Of a DNA stretch of 64,000 nt, positions 1-10,100 are shown piece after piece. Location: the NCBI RefSeq assembly GCF_007828865.1, contig NZ_VIVK01000001.1, forward strand, positions 744,001 through 808,000, in the 5' to 3' direction. A program made the position numbers and the translations under genes. The stretch is from Kribbella amoyensis. Lineage in GTDB: Bacteria > Actinomycetota > Actinomycetes > Propionibacteriales > Kribbellaceae. A model generated the notes under the pieces. The model did not search any database. It was given only the letters and a program-made list of their open reading frames with translations, and had not been told where the DNA came from. The number at the start of each line of letters is the position of its first letter. Position 1 is the first letter of the stretch.

Positions 1-201
1 TCCGGTATCGAAGCCGTCGACTGGATCGACCCACGAACCCTCGACCCCGCCGAAACCTCACCCCTGGCCTGGCCGGTCATCGACCACGTCGCCCATGGCC
101 GCAGCGGGAAGCTCTACTTCAACGCCACCCACCACAAGACCTCAGCAGGCTGGGAACCTCAGGTCATCGGGACCTGGCGAACCCTCAAGTCCTGCACGTA
201 G
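1..201 (+). CDS. C-terminal end of an unidentified protein (possibly Nudix)
   Basis: An open frame runs from the window edge to a TAG at 199-201 and encodes the last 66 residues of a protein. Codon usage is typical of the genome. The segment beginning EAVDWIDPRTLDP resembles the strand after the Nudix helix in some Nudix hydrolases, which often read like EVRWVDPAEL, but the Nudix box itself would lie outside the window. The family call is therefore a guess. The gene converges on the kinase gene that follows, and the two stop codons abut with no gap. That the frame is coding is fairly safe; its function is not. Confidence 0.5.
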   Translation, partial: SGIEAVDWIDPRTLDPAETSPLAWPVIDHVAHGRSGKLYFNATHHKTSAGWEPQVIGTWRTLKSCT

Positions 202-735
202 TTACTTGAGGTGGGCCGCGATGGTCTGCGCGCAGGCGAGGGACTCCTGGTGGGTGGAGTCGACCTCGAGGTCGTAGTACACGCCTTCGTGAACGAGTTC
301 GGCCTGCGACGCGGCCATGCCCACGTTGCGGTCGCCGCGGGCGAGTTCGCGACCGGCGGCCACCTCGGGAGTACAGCGAACACCGACCCAGAGAACTTCG
401 AGACCACCGAGCGCTTCTTTCCAGCGGTTCTGCGAGGACGGCCCACCGAGGAACACGTCGTCGACGATCACCCGGGCACCGGCTTCCACCATGGCCACAA
501 TCCCGGCCGTCCACGCCTTCTCGAGCTGCCGGAACTGCGGCCCGACGCTCACCTCACCGTTCGGCCCGAAGTCGATCCCGTCGTCCGACGCCTGCATCGC
601 GGCCGGCATCGACGCGACGAAGTCGTCCACCCCGAAGGCCAGCCATGGCTCCGGCAGAATCGCCTGCAAACAACGCACGATCCCCGTCTTCCCCGAACTC
701 GAACCACCGTTGACGATCACCAGTCGAGTACTCAC
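202..735 (-). CDS. Chloramphenicol phosphotransferase-like P-loop kinase
   Basis: The 177-residue protein starts with a strand and a Walker A loop, GGSSSGKT at residues 10-17, followed by an acidic GVDDF motif near residue 37. That is the layout of the chloramphenicol 3-O-phosphotransferase (CPT) family of Streptomyces venezuelae. The length matches the family, which is about 178 residues. An ILPEPW/DDF segment and a RELARGDR segment near residue 133 also fit. CPT-like proteins phosphorylate small hydroxylated substrates with ATP, but most homologues in soil actinobacteria have no proven substrate, so a resistance role is only possible. It is a single gene, convergent with the partial gene to its left and divergent from the GNAT gene to its right. 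Confidence 0.8.
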   Translation of the reverse strand: MSTRLVIVNGGSSSGKTGIVRCLQAILPEPWLAFGVDDFVASMPAAMQASDDGIDFGPNGEVSVGPQFRQLEKAWTAGIVAMVEAGARVIVDDVFLGGPSSQNRWKEALGGLEVLWVGVRCTPEVAAGRELARGDRNVGMAASQAELVHEGVYYDLEVDSTHQESLACAQTIAAHLK

Positions 736-790
736 CGCGCCACGGTAACCACGCCCAGGCCGACCGTCGAAACAATTCCGCTGCCGCCAC

Positions 791-796
791 TAAGCT
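791..796 (+). promoter_or_regulatory. Putative -10 box of a leaderless GNAT transcript
   Basis: TAAGCT matches the TANNNT -10 pattern and lies exactly 7 nt before the ATG at 804. Transcription would then begin at or next to the A of the start codon. There is no Shine-Dalgarno sequence in front of this ATG. Leaderless mRNAs are common in actinobacteria. The assignment rests on spacing alone. Confidence 0.4.
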
Positions 797-803
797 GCCG
801 ACC

Positions 804-1238
804 ATGATTCGTGAGGCTCGGCCGGCGGACTACGCCGCGATCATGCGGCTGTACCAGGAACTGCATCCCAACGACCCGGTACCGCGGGACGCCGCCGACG
901 TCTTCACGCGGATCCTCAACTCACCCGGGCTCCACCTGTTCGTCCTCGAACTCGACGGTGACGTCGTCGCCTCGACGTACCTGAACGTGATCCCCAACCT
1001 CACCCGCGCAGCCGCCCCGTACGCCGTCGTCGAGAACGTCATCGTCACCACGGCTCGTCGCGGCACCGGCCTCGGCAAGCAACTCATGGCCGCCACCCTC
1101 CAAGCAGCCTGGGACGCCGGCTGCTACAAGGTCATGCTCGCGACGGGATCCCAAAAGCCCTCAACCCACGCCTTCTACCGCGCCTGCGGCTTCTCCCCCC
1201 ACGAGAAAACCGCCTACCTCGCCAAAACCCACCCCTAA
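804..1238 (+). CDS. GNAT family N-acetyltransferase
   Basis: The 144-residue protein is a single GNAT domain, which transfers an acetyl group from acetyl-CoA to an amine. The N-terminal MIREARPADYAAI segment is the classic first strand and helix. Motif A, the acetyl-CoA pyrophosphate loop, is ARRGTGLGKQLM at about residues 84-95. The C-terminal YRACGF motif is the usual GNAT strand 6/7 signature. Length is normal for a one-domain GNAT. The ATG has no ribosome-binding site but has a -10-like TAAGCT 7 nt upstream. The substrate cannot be told. Directly downstream begins the repeat array described next. Confidence 0.85.
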   Translation: MIREARPADYAAIMRLYQELHPNDPVPRDAADVFTRILNSPGLHLFVLELDGDVVASTYLNVIPNLTRAAAPYAVVENVIVTTARRGTGLGKQLMAATLQAAWDAGCYKVMLATGSQKPSTHAFYRACGFSPHEKTAYLAKTHP

Positions 1239-1270
1239 CCGGCCTCCCCGGCCCTCCCCTCCCCTACCCG

Positions 1271-2025
1271 ACCCCACTTTGAGCACCCACCAGCCACATC
1301 CGTCCGCCATCCCCGACCACCCCGCGCCCACGACCTTGAGCACACACCAGCCACCGACCGCCCGTAGCCCCACCTGGTACATGCACAAAGTCGCCCGCAA
1401 CCCCAACCCAGCACCCGCTCACCCCCCCCAGCACTCGCGCATCCCCCTGCCACCCCCGGACTTTGAGCACCCACCAGCCACACCAGCTCCTCGGTGACGA
1501 CCGCTCCGCGCACAAGGTCCGAACCACCGCCGACCTTGTGCACCACCCAGTCGAACTCCCCACGCCGAACTGACCAACCGGCGCACAAAGTCGCCCCCAC
1601 CCCAGCACCCGGTCGGACCTCGTCCGCTCGCGCTTCCTCCCCCGGCAACGCCGCGACCACCGAGACCCAGGGGGCCGACCGGCCACCCCGGACTTTGAGC
1701 ACCCACCAGCCACACCAGCTCGTTCGTAGCGACCGCTCCGTGCACAAGGAACTGAGCACCGCCGACCTTGTGCACCAACCGGCCGAACTCCCCCACGCCG
1801 AACTGACCAACCGGCGCACAAAGTCGCCCCCACCCCCAGCCCAACACCCGCCCCCCAGCTACTCACGCCTCCCCTGCCACCCCCGGACTTTGAGCACCCA
1901 CCAGCCACACCAGCTCCTCGGTGACGACCGCTCCGCGCACAAGGTCCGAACCACCGTCAACCTTGTGCACCACCCAGTCGAACTCCCCACGCCGAACTGA
2001 CCAACCGGCGCACAAAGTCGCCGGT
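1271..2025. repeat. Intergenic array of inverted and direct repeats
   Basis: This stretch holds no credible gene. Three long direct copies of about 150 bp lie at about 1446-1594, 1682-1828 and 1873-2022. Copies 1 and 3 are nearly identical and lie 427 bp apart; copy 2 is more divergent. Inside each copy a short core, GACYTTGTGC or its variant GACTTTGAGC, occurs four times in alternating orientation (for example 1460-1469, 1512-1519, 1532-1541, 1583-1592). Partial single cores also lie at 1276, 1333 and 1382. The unit is thus a chain of inverted repeats able to fold into hairpins. Reverse-strand open frames here encode a repetitive LCAGWSVRRGEFDW-type peptide, which I take to be an artefact of the repeat. 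Confidence 0.8.
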
Positions 2026-2029
2026 ACCC

Positions 2030-2285
2030 CGCGACGGCGCGGCGGCGCTGGCGCGGCGGCGCTGGCGCGGCGCGGCGGCGCTGGCGCGGCTCGGCGGCCT
2101 GGCGCGGCTGGGGCGGCTGGGGCGGCTGGGGCTTGGCGCGGTGACGCGAGGGCGATGGGCGAGGTACGCAGCAGGTTCGCGCGGCAGGGGTAGGTGCGGC
2201 GGCTGGTGTAGCGCGGGGCGGGGCGGCGTAGCCGGATGGGGAAGGTCGCAGCAGGTCGGCGCGGCGGAGGTAGGTGCCGCGGCCG
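2030..2285. repeat. GC-rich minisatellite and 82-bp tandem repeat
   Basis: From about 2030 to 2140 the sequence is built of near-tandem GGCGGCGCTGGCGC units (three copies) followed by GGGGCGGCT units (three copies). A second, looser duplication follows: the motif CGCAGCAGGT followed by a GCGCGGC-rich stretch and GGTAGGTGC occurs at about 2167 and again at about 2249, an 82-bp period. No gene is supported here. The G-rich strand could form stable secondary structure. It separates the repeat array from the end of the nuo operon. Confidence 0.6.
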
Positions 2286-2343
2286 GCGGTTCGTGGCGTG
2301 GTACTCCGCGCGGGGTGCCGGCGTGGGCTTCCGGCTACGAAGC

Positions 2344-2377
2344 GAGTACGCCGACGGCATGTACCTTCGGCGTACTC
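2344..2377 (-). terminator. Hairpin terminator of the nuo operon
   Basis: A perfect 11-bp inverted repeat, GAGTACGCCGA at 2344-2354 and TCGGCGTACTC at 2367-2377, surrounds a 12-nt loop. It starts only 3 bp after the stop codon of the polyprenyl synthase, the last gene of the minus-strand operon. There is no T tract, as is common for actinobacterial intrinsic terminators. Confidence 0.65.
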
Positions 2378-2380
2378 AGT

Positions 2381-3403
2381 TCAGACGGAGCGGGTGACGA
2401 CCAGGTCGCAGAGGGATTCGAGGGCTGTTCTTGCGATGCTCTCGGGGAGGTCGGCGAGGAGTTTGCGGGCGTCGTTGGCGCGGCGGCGGACGTCGTCCTC
2501 GGCTTGCTGGAGGGACGGGTGGCCCCTGAGCAGGCCCAGCGTCTCGGCCAGCTTGGCGTCGTCGGTCAGGTCGGAGTCGAGCAGCTCCAGCAACCGGGCG
2601 TCCTCGGGCTTCGACGGGTCGGCCTGGGCGCGGAAGATCAGGACCGGCAGGGTGGGGACGCCTTCGCGCAGGTCCGTGCCCGGGGTCTTGCCGGACTGGA
2701 CGGACTCGGAGGTGACGTCGAGGATGTCGTCGGCGAGCTGGAAGGCGGCGCCGATCTCCTCGCCGAAGGCCCGCAGCGCTTCCTGGACCTCCGGGGACGC
2801 ACCGGCGAACCGGGCACCGAAGAGGGCCGAGGTGGCGATCAGCGAGCCGGTCTTGTCGGCGACCACGGACAGGTAGTGGTCCAGCGGGTCGTGGCCCTCG
2901 GTGACGCCGAGGGTCTCCCGGATCTGGCCCTCGACCAGCCGGCCGAAGGTGCGGGCCTGGATCCGGACCGCCTCCGGGCCGAGTCCGGCGACCAGGTCGG
3001 ACGCCTTCGCGAACAACCAGTCGCCGGCCAGGATCGCGACCGAGTTGTCCCAGGCCGCGTTCGCGGTGGACGCGCCCCGGCGGAGCGCGGCCTCGTCCAT
3101 CACGTCGTCGTGGTGCAGGGTCGCCACGTGGGTCAGCTCGACCACGACGGCGGCCTCGACCACCTCGTCGGAATCCGGCCGCGGGCCGAACTCCGCGGCC
3201 AGCAGCACCAGCAGCGGCCGGAACCGCTTACCGCCCGCCACCATGACGTGCTGGGCGGCCTCGGTGACGAACGGCGCCTCGGACTGCGTGGAGTCGCGCA
3301 GCGCCTGTTCGACCCGTTCCAGACCGGCACGAACCCGGGATTCGAGCGCCTCGTCGGCGATCGCGAATCCCAGGCTCTCGGCCGGCAGCGGGGAAGGGCT
3401 CAA
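2381..3403 (-). CDS. Long-chain polyprenyl diphosphate synthase
   Basis: The 340-residue protein is an all-helical trans-prenyltransferase that adds isopentenyl diphosphate units to an allylic primer. GGKRFRP is at residues 57-63, the first aspartate-rich motif DDVMD at 99-103 with the following LRRG, and the second aspartate motif DDILD at 225-229. The first motif has the two-residue spacing of long-chain synthases. In M. tuberculosis the comparable gene is grcC1, close to the menaquinone genes. Here it most likely makes the menaquinone side chain used by MenA. The start is a TTG whose bases overlap the TGA of nuoN, so the two are translationally coupled. The exact chain length cannot be read from sequence. 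Confidence 0.9.
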   Translation of the reverse strand: MSPSPLPAESLGFAIADEALESRVRAGLERVEQALRDSTQSEAPFVTEAAQHVMVAGGKRFRPLLVLLAAEFGPRPDSDEVVEAAVVVELTHVATLHHDDVMDEAALRRGASTANAAWDNSVAILAGDWLFAKASDLVAGLGPEAVRIQARTFGRLVEGQIRETLGVTEGHDPLDHYLSVVADKTGSLIATSALFGARFAGASPEVQEALRAFGEEIGAAFQLADDILDVTSESVQSGKTPGTDLREGVPTLPVLIFRAQADPSKPEDARLLELLDSDLTDDAKLAETLGLLRGHPSLQQAEDDVRRRANDARKLLADLPESIARTALESLCDLVVTRSV

Positions 3404-5001
3404 CGGATGAACTCACCCGCTCGGGCCGCCAGGTCCAGCACCGGTCCGGGAACCAGACCGAGCACGACGGTGGCGGCGAGACCCAGCGCGACGGCCGCGG
3501 TGGTCTGCCACCCGGGCAGCGCGACGTCCGGCGCGTCGGCCGGCAGGTCGGAGAAGAACATCAGCACGATCACCCGGATGTAGAAGAAAGCGGCGACAAG
3601 GCTGCACAGTACCGCGACCACGACCAGCGGCCACGCACCCCCGGTCCACGCGGCGGTGAACACGGCCCACTTGCCGGTGAAACCCGAGGTCAGCGGGATC
3701 CCGGCGAAGGCGAGCAGGAAGAACGCGAAGATACCGGCCAGCAGCGGCGACTTCTTGCCCAGCCCGGCCCAGCGGGACAGGTGGGTGGCCTCGCCGCCCG
3801 CGTCCCGGACCAGCGTGACCAGGGCGAAGGCGCCGACGGTCGCGAAACCGTAGGTGACCAGGTAGAACAGCACCGCCTGGGTCGAGGTGATCCCGGTGGT
3901 GACGCCGTTGCCGGTCTGCGCGAGCCCGACGAACGCGGTCAGCAGGAAGCCGGCGTGCGCGATCGAGGAGTACGCGAGCATCCGCTTCACGTCGGTCTGG
4001 GTCAGCGCCACGATCGAGCCGACCACCATGGTCAGGATCGCGACCACCCACATCATCGGTGCCCAGTCCCAGCGGCTGCCGCCGAGGGCGACATAGAACA
4101 CCCGCATCAGGCCGATGAACGCGGCGATCTTGGTGCAGGCCGCCATGAACCCGGTGACCGGCGTCGGCGCGCCCTGGTAGACGTCCGGCGTCCAGGAGTG
4201 GAACGGCACCGCGCCGACCTTGAACAGCAGGCCGACGCCGACCATGCCGGTCCCGACCAGCAGGATCACGTCGCCGCCGGTCTGGGTGGCGAGCGCGTCC
4301 GCGATGCCGCCGAGCGACATCGTGCCGGCGTAGCCGTACAGCATCGCGATGCCGAACAGCAGGAACGCCGAGGCGAAGGCGCCGAGCAGGAAGTACTTCA
4401 TCGCGGCTTCCTGCGAGATCAGCCGACGCCGGCGGGCCAGGCCGCAGAGCAGGTAGAGCGGCAGCGAGAAGACCTCGAGCGCGACGAACAGCACGAGCAG
4501 GTCGTTCGCCGAGGCGAACAGCATCATCCCGACGACCGCGAACAGGGTGAGCGGGAAGATCTCCGAGTGCTCGATCTTCGCCGCGGTGCCCTCGCGCTCC
4601 GCCTCGCTGCCCGGGACCGCGGCCGCCTGGCCGGCGAACGCGGACAGGCCACCGTCGACCGACCGCTCGGCGAACAGCAGCACGCTGATCAGGCTCAGCG
4701 CGAGCAGCGTGATCCAGGTGAACAACGCCGGGCCGTCCACCGCGATCGCGCCCTGGGCCGCGATCAGTTCCTTCTGGTCGATCATCAGCAGGACCGTCAG
4801 GACCCCGGCGACCGCCAGAGCGACGACGGTCAGGGCCACCTGGACCAGGTGCCGGATCGTCCGCGGCAGGAACGCCTCGACGATGACGCCGACACAGGCC
4901 GCCCCGAAGATGACGAGCAACGGCATCAGCTCGTTGTACTCGATCTTCGGCGCGGTGAAGTCCGCCAGCGGCAGGGCCTGCGCCGTCAGCAGTGCACTCA
5001 C
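3400..5001 (-). CDS. nuoN: NADH-quinone oxidoreductase subunit N
   Basis: This is one of the three antiporter-like membrane subunits of complex I, which carry protons across the membrane arm. The 533-residue protein is almost wholly hydrophobic, with about 14 membrane helices. The Proton_antipo_M core includes GVGLLFKVGAVPFHSWTPD, with the conserved lysine of the broken helix, and a QTDVKRMLAYSSIAHAGF segment. A charged insert near residues 125-150 (GSEAEREGTAAK) lengthens it relative to E. coli NuoN (about 485). Start is a GTG sharing GTGA with the nuoM stop; its own stop overlaps the TTG start of the polyprenyl synthase. Confidence 0.97.
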   Translation of the reverse strand: MSALLTAQALPLADFTAPKIEYNELMPLLVIFGAACVGVIVEAFLPRTIRHLVQVALTVVALAVAGVLTVLLMIDQKELIAAQGAIAVDGPALFTWITLLALSLISVLLFAERSVDGGLSAFAGQAAAVPGSEAEREGTAAKIEHSEIFPLTLFAVVGMMLFASANDLLVLFVALEVFSLPLYLLCGLARRRRLISQEAAMKYFLLGAFASAFLLFGIAMLYGYAGTMSLGGIADALATQTGGDVILLVGTGMVGVGLLFKVGAVPFHSWTPDVYQGAPTPVTGFMAACTKIAAFIGLMRVFYVALGGSRWDWAPMMWVVAILTMVVGSIVALTQTDVKRMLAYSSIAHAGFLLTAFVGLAQTGNGVTTGITSTQAVLFYLVTYGFATVGAFALVTLVRDAGGEATHLSRWAGLGKKSPLLAGIFAFFLLAFAGIPLTSGFTGKWAVFTAAWTGGAWPLVVVAVLCSLVAAFFYIRVIVLMFFSDLPADAPDVALPGWQTTAAVALGLAATVVLGLVPGPVLDLAARAGEFIR

Positions 5002-6521
5002 TTCTGTCCCTCCGTCACGGGGATCTCCGGGGCCGGGTCGGTGACGCCGACGCGCTGCATCGTGGACTCGACCGCGGGCTTGATGATGTCGACCACCGGC
5101 TTCGGGTAGATGCCGAGACCGACGATGAGGAGCACTAGCGGGGCGATCGCGAACACCTCGCGGAAGTTCAGGTCCTTCAGCTTCTCCACCCCGTCACGCA
5201 CCGGCCCGGTCATCAGGCGTTGGTACATGATCAGGATGTAGAGCGCGGCCAGCACGATGCCGACGACCGCGATCACCGCGATCACCTTGTGCCGGCTGAA
5301 GGTCCCGGCCAGCACCATGAACTCGCTGATGAACGGCGACAGACCGGGCAGCGCGAGGCTGGACAGACCGGCGAACAGGAACATGCCGGCCAGGACCGGA
5401 GCCACCTTCTCGACCCCGCCGTAGTCGGCGATCCGGGTGGATCCGCGCCGCGACATCAGGTACCCGGCGACCAGGAACAGCGCCGCCGTCGAGAGGCCGT
5501 GGTTGAACATGTAGAGCGTCGACCCGGTCAGACCCTGCGAGGTCAGCGCGAAGATACCCATCACGATGAACCCGAAGTGCGAGATCGAGGTGTACGCGAT
5601 CAGCCGCTTGATGTCGGTCTGCCCGATCGCCAGCAACGCGCCGTACAGCACGCTGATCAGCGCCAGCACCAGGACCACCGGGGTGGCCCACTCGGACGCG
5701 TTCGGGAACAGGCCCAGGCAGAACCGGATCATCCCGAAGGTGCCGATCTTGTCCAGGATGCCGACCAGCAGCACCGACGTGCCCGGCGTCGCCTCGGCGG
5801 CGGCGTCCGGCAGCCAGGTGTGGAACGGCACCATCGGCGCCTTCACCGCGAACGCGAACAGGAAGCCGAGGAACAGCCAGCGTTCGGTGTTCTGGCTCAT
5901 GTCCAGCTTCATCAGGTCGGTCAGCAGGTACGAAGGCTCGCCGGCCTGCGACGAGACCACGTACAGGCCGATCACCGACGCCAGCATCAGCAGACCGCCG
6001 AGCAGCGAGTAGAGCAGGAACTTCACCGCGGCGTACGAGCGCTGCGCCCCGCCGAAGCCACCGATCAGGAAGTACATCGGGATCAGCGTGGCCTCGAACA
6101 GCACGTAGAACAGGAACACGTCGGTGGCGGCGAACACGCCGAGCGACAGCGCCTCCAGGAACAGGATCCATGCGAAGAAGGACTTCTCCGACCAGCGGCC
6201 CTCGCGGGCGTCGTTCCAGGACGCGATCTGGACGACCGGGGTGAGCAGCGCCGTCAGCACGATCAGCACCAGGCCGACCCCGTCGAGGCCGAGCGCCCAG
6301 TGCGCGCCGAAGGCTTCGATCCAGGTGTGCGTCTCGGTGTACTCCTCGGCACCGTTGCGGTGGTACCCGATCGCGATGACGGCGGTCAGTACCAGCGTCG
6401 CCAGCGAGAACACCAGCGAGAGCTGCTTCGCCAGGGTCCCGTTCGACTTCGGCACCGCCATCGTCGCCAGCGAACCGACGAACGGCAGGAGCAGGAGAAT
6501 GGTCAGCCAACCGATGTTCAC
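4998..6521 (-). CDS. nuoM: NADH-quinone oxidoreductase subunit M
   Basis: A 507-residue antiporter-like membrane subunit of complex I. The central antiporter domain is clear: [19 protein letters not shown] carries the conserved lysine and the HTWLPDAH-like motif, and [19 protein letters not shown] follows. A glutamate-containing loop ([18 protein letters not shown]) matches the essential NuoM Glu region. About 14 membrane helices are expected. The GTG start shares GTGA with the end of nuoL, and the stop overlaps the nuoN start. Length is normal for the family. Confidence 0.97.
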   Translation of the reverse strand: MNIGWLTILLLLPFVGSLATMAVPKSNGTLAKQLSLVFSLATLVLTAVIAIGYHRNGAEEYTETHTWIEAFGAHWALGLDGVGLVLIVLTALLTPVVQIASWNDAREGRWSEKSFFAWILFLEALSLGVFAATDVFLFYVLFEATLIPMYFLIGGFGGAQRSYAAVKFLLYSLLGGLLMLASVIGLYVVSSQAGEPSYLLTDLMKLDMSQNTERWLFLGFLFAFAVKAPMVPFHTWLPDAAAEATPGTSVLLVGILDKIGTFGMIRFCLGLFPNASEWATPVVLVLALISVLYGALLAIGQTDIKRLIAYTSISHFGFIVMGIFALTSQGLTGSTLYMFNHGLSTAALFLVAGYLMSRRGSTRIADYGGVEKVAPVLAGMFLFAGLSSLALPGLSPFISEFMVLAGTFSRHKVIAVIAVVGIVLAALYILIMYQRLMTGPVRDGVEKLKDLNFREVFAIAPLVLLIVGLGIYPKPVVDIIKPAVESTMQRVGVTDPAPEIPVTEGQK

Positions 6522-8389
6522 GACAACCTCACCGCGAGGAGAGCGACGACCACGAGCGCGGCGCCGAAGACCATGCTGAGTGCGTAGGAACGGACGAAGC
6601 CCGTCTGGACCCGGCGGAGCCGGCCGGACAGCCCGCCGAAGAGTGCGGCCAGCCCGTTGACCAGGCCGTCGACGCCCCGGTTGTCGAGCCAGACCAGCGT
6701 CCGGGTCAGGTACTGCCCGGGCCGCATGAAGACCGCCTCGTTCAGCGCGTCACCGTAGAGGTCCTTGCGCGCGAACGTGGTGACCGGGGAGACCTGGACC
6801 GGCGCCTCGCGCGGGATCTCGCCGCGGTACCGGAGGAACCCGACGACGACACCGACGGCGACCACGGCGACCGTGATCAGCGTCATCACCAGCGCGCTGA
6901 CCGGCGGGTGGTGCTCCTCGTGACCGACCACCGGCTCCAGCCAGTGCACGATCCAGTCGCCGGCGAAGTACAGCGCGCCGCCGCCGATCGAGAGCACCGC
7001 GAGGATGATCAGCGGCACCGTCATCACCGCGGGCGACTCGTGCGGGTGCACGTCCTTCGCCCAGCGCTTCTTGCCGAAGAACGTCATCATCATCAACCGC
7101 GTCATGTAGAACGCGGTGATGCCGGCCGCCAGCAGCGCGCACAACCCGACCACCGGGTTGTCGGCGAACGCGGCCTCGATGATCTTGTCCTTGCTCCAGA
7201 AGCCGGCGAAGCCCGGGAAGCCGATGATCGCCAGGTAGCCCATCAGGAAGGTGGCGAAGGTGATCTTCATCGCCGTCCGCAGGGCGCCGTAGTGCCGCAT
7301 GTTCACGTCGTCGTTCATGCCGTGCATCACCGAGCCGGCCCCGAGGAACATGTTGGCCTTGAAGAAGCCGTGGGTGATGAGGTGGAAGATCGCGAACACG
7401 TACCCCGCCGGGCCGAGGCCGGCCGCGAGCATCATGTAGCCGATCTGGCTCATCGTCGAACCGGCCAGCGCCTTCTTGATGTCGTCCTTGGCGCACCCGA
7501 TGATCGCACCGGCCAGGACGGTCACCGTACCGACCACGACGACCGCGGTGGAGGCCACCTCGGCCTGCTCGTAGATCGCGTGCGACCGGGTGACCAGGTA
7601 GACGCCGGCGGTGACCATGGTGGCAGCGTGGATCAGCGCCGACACCGGGGTCGGGCCCTCCATCGCGTCCAGCAGCCAGGACTGCAGCGGGACCTGGGCC
7701 GACTTGCCGCAGGCGGCGAGCAGCAGCATCAGGCCGAGCAGGTTCGCCCAGGTGGTGGTGAGGTTCTCGGCGCCGGCGTTCACGTTCTCGAAGGCCGACG
7801 AGCCGAACAGGAACCACATGCTCATCACCGCGAGCGACAGGCCGATGTCACCGACCCGGTTCACCACGAACGCCTTCTTCGCGGCGGTCGCGGCGCTGTT
7901 CTTGTGCTGCCAGAACCCGATCAGCAGGTACGACGCCAGACCGACGCCTTCCCAGCCGACGAACAGCACCAGGTAGTCGGCGGCCAGCACCAGCAGCAGC
8001 ATCGCCGCGATGAACAGGTTCAGGTAGGCGAAGAAGCGGCGCCGGCGCGGGTCGTGCGCCATGTAGCCGATCGAGTAGATGTGGATCAGCGATCCCACAC
8101 CGGTGATCAGCAGCACGAACAGGACCGACAGCTGGTCGATCAGGAACGACACGTTGACCGTGACGTCACCGACCGAGAACCACTGGAACAGCTGGATCGT
8201 CTCGGACCGCTCCTCGGCCGGCAGGCCCTGCATCTGGAAGAAGAGCAGGACACCGCAGACGAAGGAGGCCAGCGACGCCGCGGTACCGAGCAGGTGACCC
8301 CACGCGTTGGTGGCCTTGCCACCAAGCAGCAGGATCGCCGCCGACACCGCCGGGATCGCGACCAGCAGCCACGTCAGCTCATGACTCAT
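6518..8389 (-). CDS. nuoL: NADH-quinone oxidoreductase subunit L
   Basis: The largest antiporter-like membrane subunit, 623 residues, the distal proton channel of complex I. It has the N-terminal Proton_antipo_N domain (HIYSIGYM) and the antiporter core with [30 protein letters not shown] and an [23 protein letters not shown] segment. The C-terminal part holds further helices plus the long lateral helix typical of NuoL. The ATG start lies 12 bp after the nuoK stop with a GAGG ribosome-binding site. It ends in an overlap with nuoM. Confidence 0.97.
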   Translation of the reverse strand: MSHELTWLLVAIPAVSAAILLLGGKATNAWGHLLGTAASLASFVCGVLLFFQMQGLPAEERSETIQLFQWFSVGDVTVNVSFLIDQLSVLFVLLITGVGSLIHIYSIGYMAHDPRRRRFFAYLNLFIAAMLLLVLAADYLVLFVGWEGVGLASYLLIGFWQHKNSAATAAKKAFVVNRVGDIGLSLAVMSMWFLFGSSAFENVNAGAENLTTTWANLLGLMLLLAACGKSAQVPLQSWLLDAMEGPTPVSALIHAATMVTAGVYLVTRSHAIYEQAEVASTAVVVVGTVTVLAGAIIGCAKDDIKKALAGSTMSQIGYMMLAAGLGPAGYVFAIFHLITHGFFKANMFLGAGSVMHGMNDDVNMRHYGALRTAMKITFATFLMGYLAIIGFPGFAGFWSKDKIIEAAFADNPVVGLCALLAAGITAFYMTRLMMMTFFGKKRWAKDVHPHESPAVMTVPLIILAVLSIGGGALYFAGDWIVHWLEPVVGHEEHHPPVSALVMTLITVAVVAVGVVVGFLRYRGEIPREAPVQVSPVTTFARKDLYGDALNEAVFMRPGQYLTRTLVWLDNRGVDGLVNGLAALFGGLSGRLRRVQTGFVRSYALSMVFGAALVVVALLAVRLS

Positions 8390-8401
8390 CGGTTTCAGAC
8401 C

Positions 8402-8701
8402 TCAGTACTTGAGCAGGTTGGCGTCGTCGACCGAGGCCGAGCGACGGGTGCGGAAGATGGCCATGATGATCGCCAGACCGATCACGACCTCGGCCGCGGC
8501 CACCACCATCACGAAGAAGGCGGCGATCTGGCCGTCGAGGTTGCCGTGCTGGCGGGCGAAGCTGACGAACGCCAGGTTGCACGCGTTCAGCATCAGCTCG
8601 ACACACATGAAGACGACGATGGCGTTACGGCGCACCAGGACGCCGAGCGCGCCGATGCTGAACAGAATCGCCGAGAGCACGATGTACGGCTCGACACTCA
8701 C
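8402..8701 (-). CDS. nuoK: NADH-quinone oxidoreductase subunit K
   Basis: A 99-residue membrane subunit with three predicted helices, the MrpC-like partner of NuoN and NuoJ in the proton path. The second helix carries the conserved glutamate in [16 protein letters not shown], and the third has a [12 protein letters not shown] glutamate. Length is typical at about 100 residues. The start is GTG and shares GTGA with the nuoJ stop. Confidence 0.97.
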   Translation of the reverse strand: MSVEPYIVLSAILFSIGALGVLVRRNAIVVFMCVELMLNACNLAFVSFARQHGNLDGQIAAFFVMVVAAAEVVIGLAIIMAIFRTRRSASVDDANLLKY

Positions 8702-9540
8702 AGCTTTTCTCCTTCACCGAATCCGGTCAGGTCCGTGCCCGTGGGTTCGGACGGGACCTCGTCGCCGGCGTCGCCGTCGCTGATCTTGCGGACCCGGTCG
8801 AGCTCCTCGCGCTCCTCCGACTCGGGGAACACGGTGCCACGGGCCTGCAGCACCCGCGAAACCGAGGTCGGCGCGATCGAGCCGTCGGGCAACAGCGCCG
8901 GGGTGTCGACCGCGTTGTGCCGGGCCAGCACACCCGGCGTCGGCAGCGGACCGGGGTGCACGCCGCTGTCGGCGTACTTGCGGATCCGCTCCTCGGACAG
9001 GTCGCGTTGCGTCTTCTTGCGGGTCAGCCGCTCCCGGTGCGCCAGCATCATCGCGCCGAGCGCCGCGGTGATCAGCAGCGCCGAGGTGACCTCGAAGGTC
9101 CACACGTACTTGCCGAACAGCAGTTGCGCGATCCCGACCGGGTTGCCGTCCGGCTGCGCCTGGGCCAGGCCGACCGGGTCGCCGTACACGGCGTTGCCGA
9201 CGGCGAAGACCAGCAGGACACCGAAGCCGAGGAAGGCCAGGCCGGCCAGCAGGCGCTGACCGCGGATCGTCTCCACCAGCGAGTCGGACGCGTCGACGCC
9301 GACCAGCATCAGCACGAACAGGAACAGCATCAGGATCGCGCCGGTGTAGACGATGATCTGCACCGCGAACAGGAACGGCGCGTCCTGGGCCGCGTACTGC
9401 ACGGCCAGGCAGACCATCACCGTTGCCAGCAGCAACGCGGAGTGCACCGCCTTGCGGACCAGCACCATCGCGATCGCGGCGAGCACCATGATCGGGGCGA
9501 GCAGCCAGAAGGCGACCTCGGTCCCCGTCACGAGTGGCAT
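8698..9540 (-). CDS. nuoJ: NADH-quinone oxidoreductase subunit J
   Basis: The start at 9540 is chosen because ATG there overlaps the nuoI TGA (TGATG) and begins [16 protein letters not shown], the expected first membrane helix. The longer open frame upstream is nuoI read out of frame. The first 165 or so residues contain five membrane helices, including the [20 protein letters not shown] helix conserved in NuoJ. Beyond these the 280-residue protein carries a hydrophilic tail of about 110 residues that E. coli NuoJ (184 residues) lacks; longer NuoJ proteins are common in actinobacteria. It forms part of the membrane arm next to the quinone site. Confidence 0.95.
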   Translation of the reverse strand: MPLVTGTEVAFWLLAPIMVLAAIAMVLVRKAVHSALLLATVMVCLAVQYAAQDAPFLFAVQIIVYTGAILMLFLFVLMLVGVDASDSLVETIRGQRLLAGLAFLGFGVLLVFAVGNAVYGDPVGLAQAQPDGNPVGIAQLLFGKYVWTFEVTSALLITAALGAMMLAHRERLTRKKTQRDLSEERIRKYADSGVHPGPLPTPGVLARHNAVDTPALLPDGSIAPTSVSRVLQARGTVFPESEEREELDRVRKISDGDAGDEVPSEPTGTDLTGFGEGEKL

Positions 9541-10100
9541 CACTGGTCGCCACCACCCTCGACGGCCCGCTCGCCCGTCGTGGCCGCACCGGTCAGCCCG
9601 AGGTAGTAGTCCTTCTCGGTGCTGCCGAGCTGCATGTCGTGCGGCGGCTCCTGCATGCCCGGGAGCAGCGGCGCCAGCAGGTCCTTCTTCTCGTAGATGA
9701 GGGACTCGCGGCTGCGATCGGCCAGCTCGTACTCGTTGGTCATCGTGAGCGCCCGGGTCGGGCACGCCTCGATGCACAGCCCGCAGAGGATGCAGCGCAG
9801 GTAGTTGATCTGGTACACCCGGCCGTAGCGCTCACCCGGCGAGAAGCGGCCGCCGTCGGTGTTGTCGGCGCCCTCGACGTAGATGGCGTCCGCCGGACAG
9901 GCCCACGCGCACAGCTCACAGCCGACGCACTTCTCCAGGCCGTCGGGCCAGCGGTTCAGCTGGTGCCTGCCGTGGAACCGCGGGGCGGTCGGCTTCTTGT
10001 CGAACGGGTACTCCTCGGTGAACACCTTCCGGAACATCGTCCGGAAGGTGACGCCGAATCCCGCTACCGGGTCCCAGAGGGACTCTTTCACACTAGCCAC
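9540..10100 (-). CDS. nuoI: NADH-quinone oxidoreductase subunit I
   Basis: A peripheral subunit with two [4Fe-4S] clusters (N6a and N6b) that passes electrons from NuoG to NuoB. Both ferredoxin motifs are plain: [12 protein letters not shown] and [12 protein letters not shown]. The frame is open further upstream inside nuoH. I chose the GTG at 10100 (186 residues) because AAGGAAGG lies five bases before it. A second GTG at 10091, just after the nuoH TAG, is also possible. It overlaps the end of nuoH and ends in TGATG with nuoJ. Confidence 0.95.
   Translation of the reverse strand: MASVKESLWDPVAGFGVTFRTMFRKVFTEEYPFDKKPTAPRFHGRHQLNRWPDGLEKCVGCELCAWACPADAIYVEGADNTDGGRFSPGERYGRVYQINYLRCILCGLCIEACPTRALTMTNEYELADRSRESLIYEKKDLLAPLLPGMQEPPHDMQLGSTEKDYYLGLTGAATTGERAVEGGGDQ

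Noticed and set aside
202..735. A drug-resistance gene (chloramphenicol resistance)
   Set aside because: The P-loop and length fit the family, but homologues in soil bacteria usually have other or unknown substrates; there is no resistance context nearby.
1235..1908. Long reverse-strand open frames in the repeat array with repeated LCAGWSV and VVHKVGG peptides
   Set aside because: All three frames are open across the repeats, there is no ribosome-binding site, and the peptide repeats simply follow the DNA repeats.
1271..2025. A CRISPR array
   Set aside because: The repeats are of alternating orientation with long units and no uniform spacers, and no cas gene is in the window.
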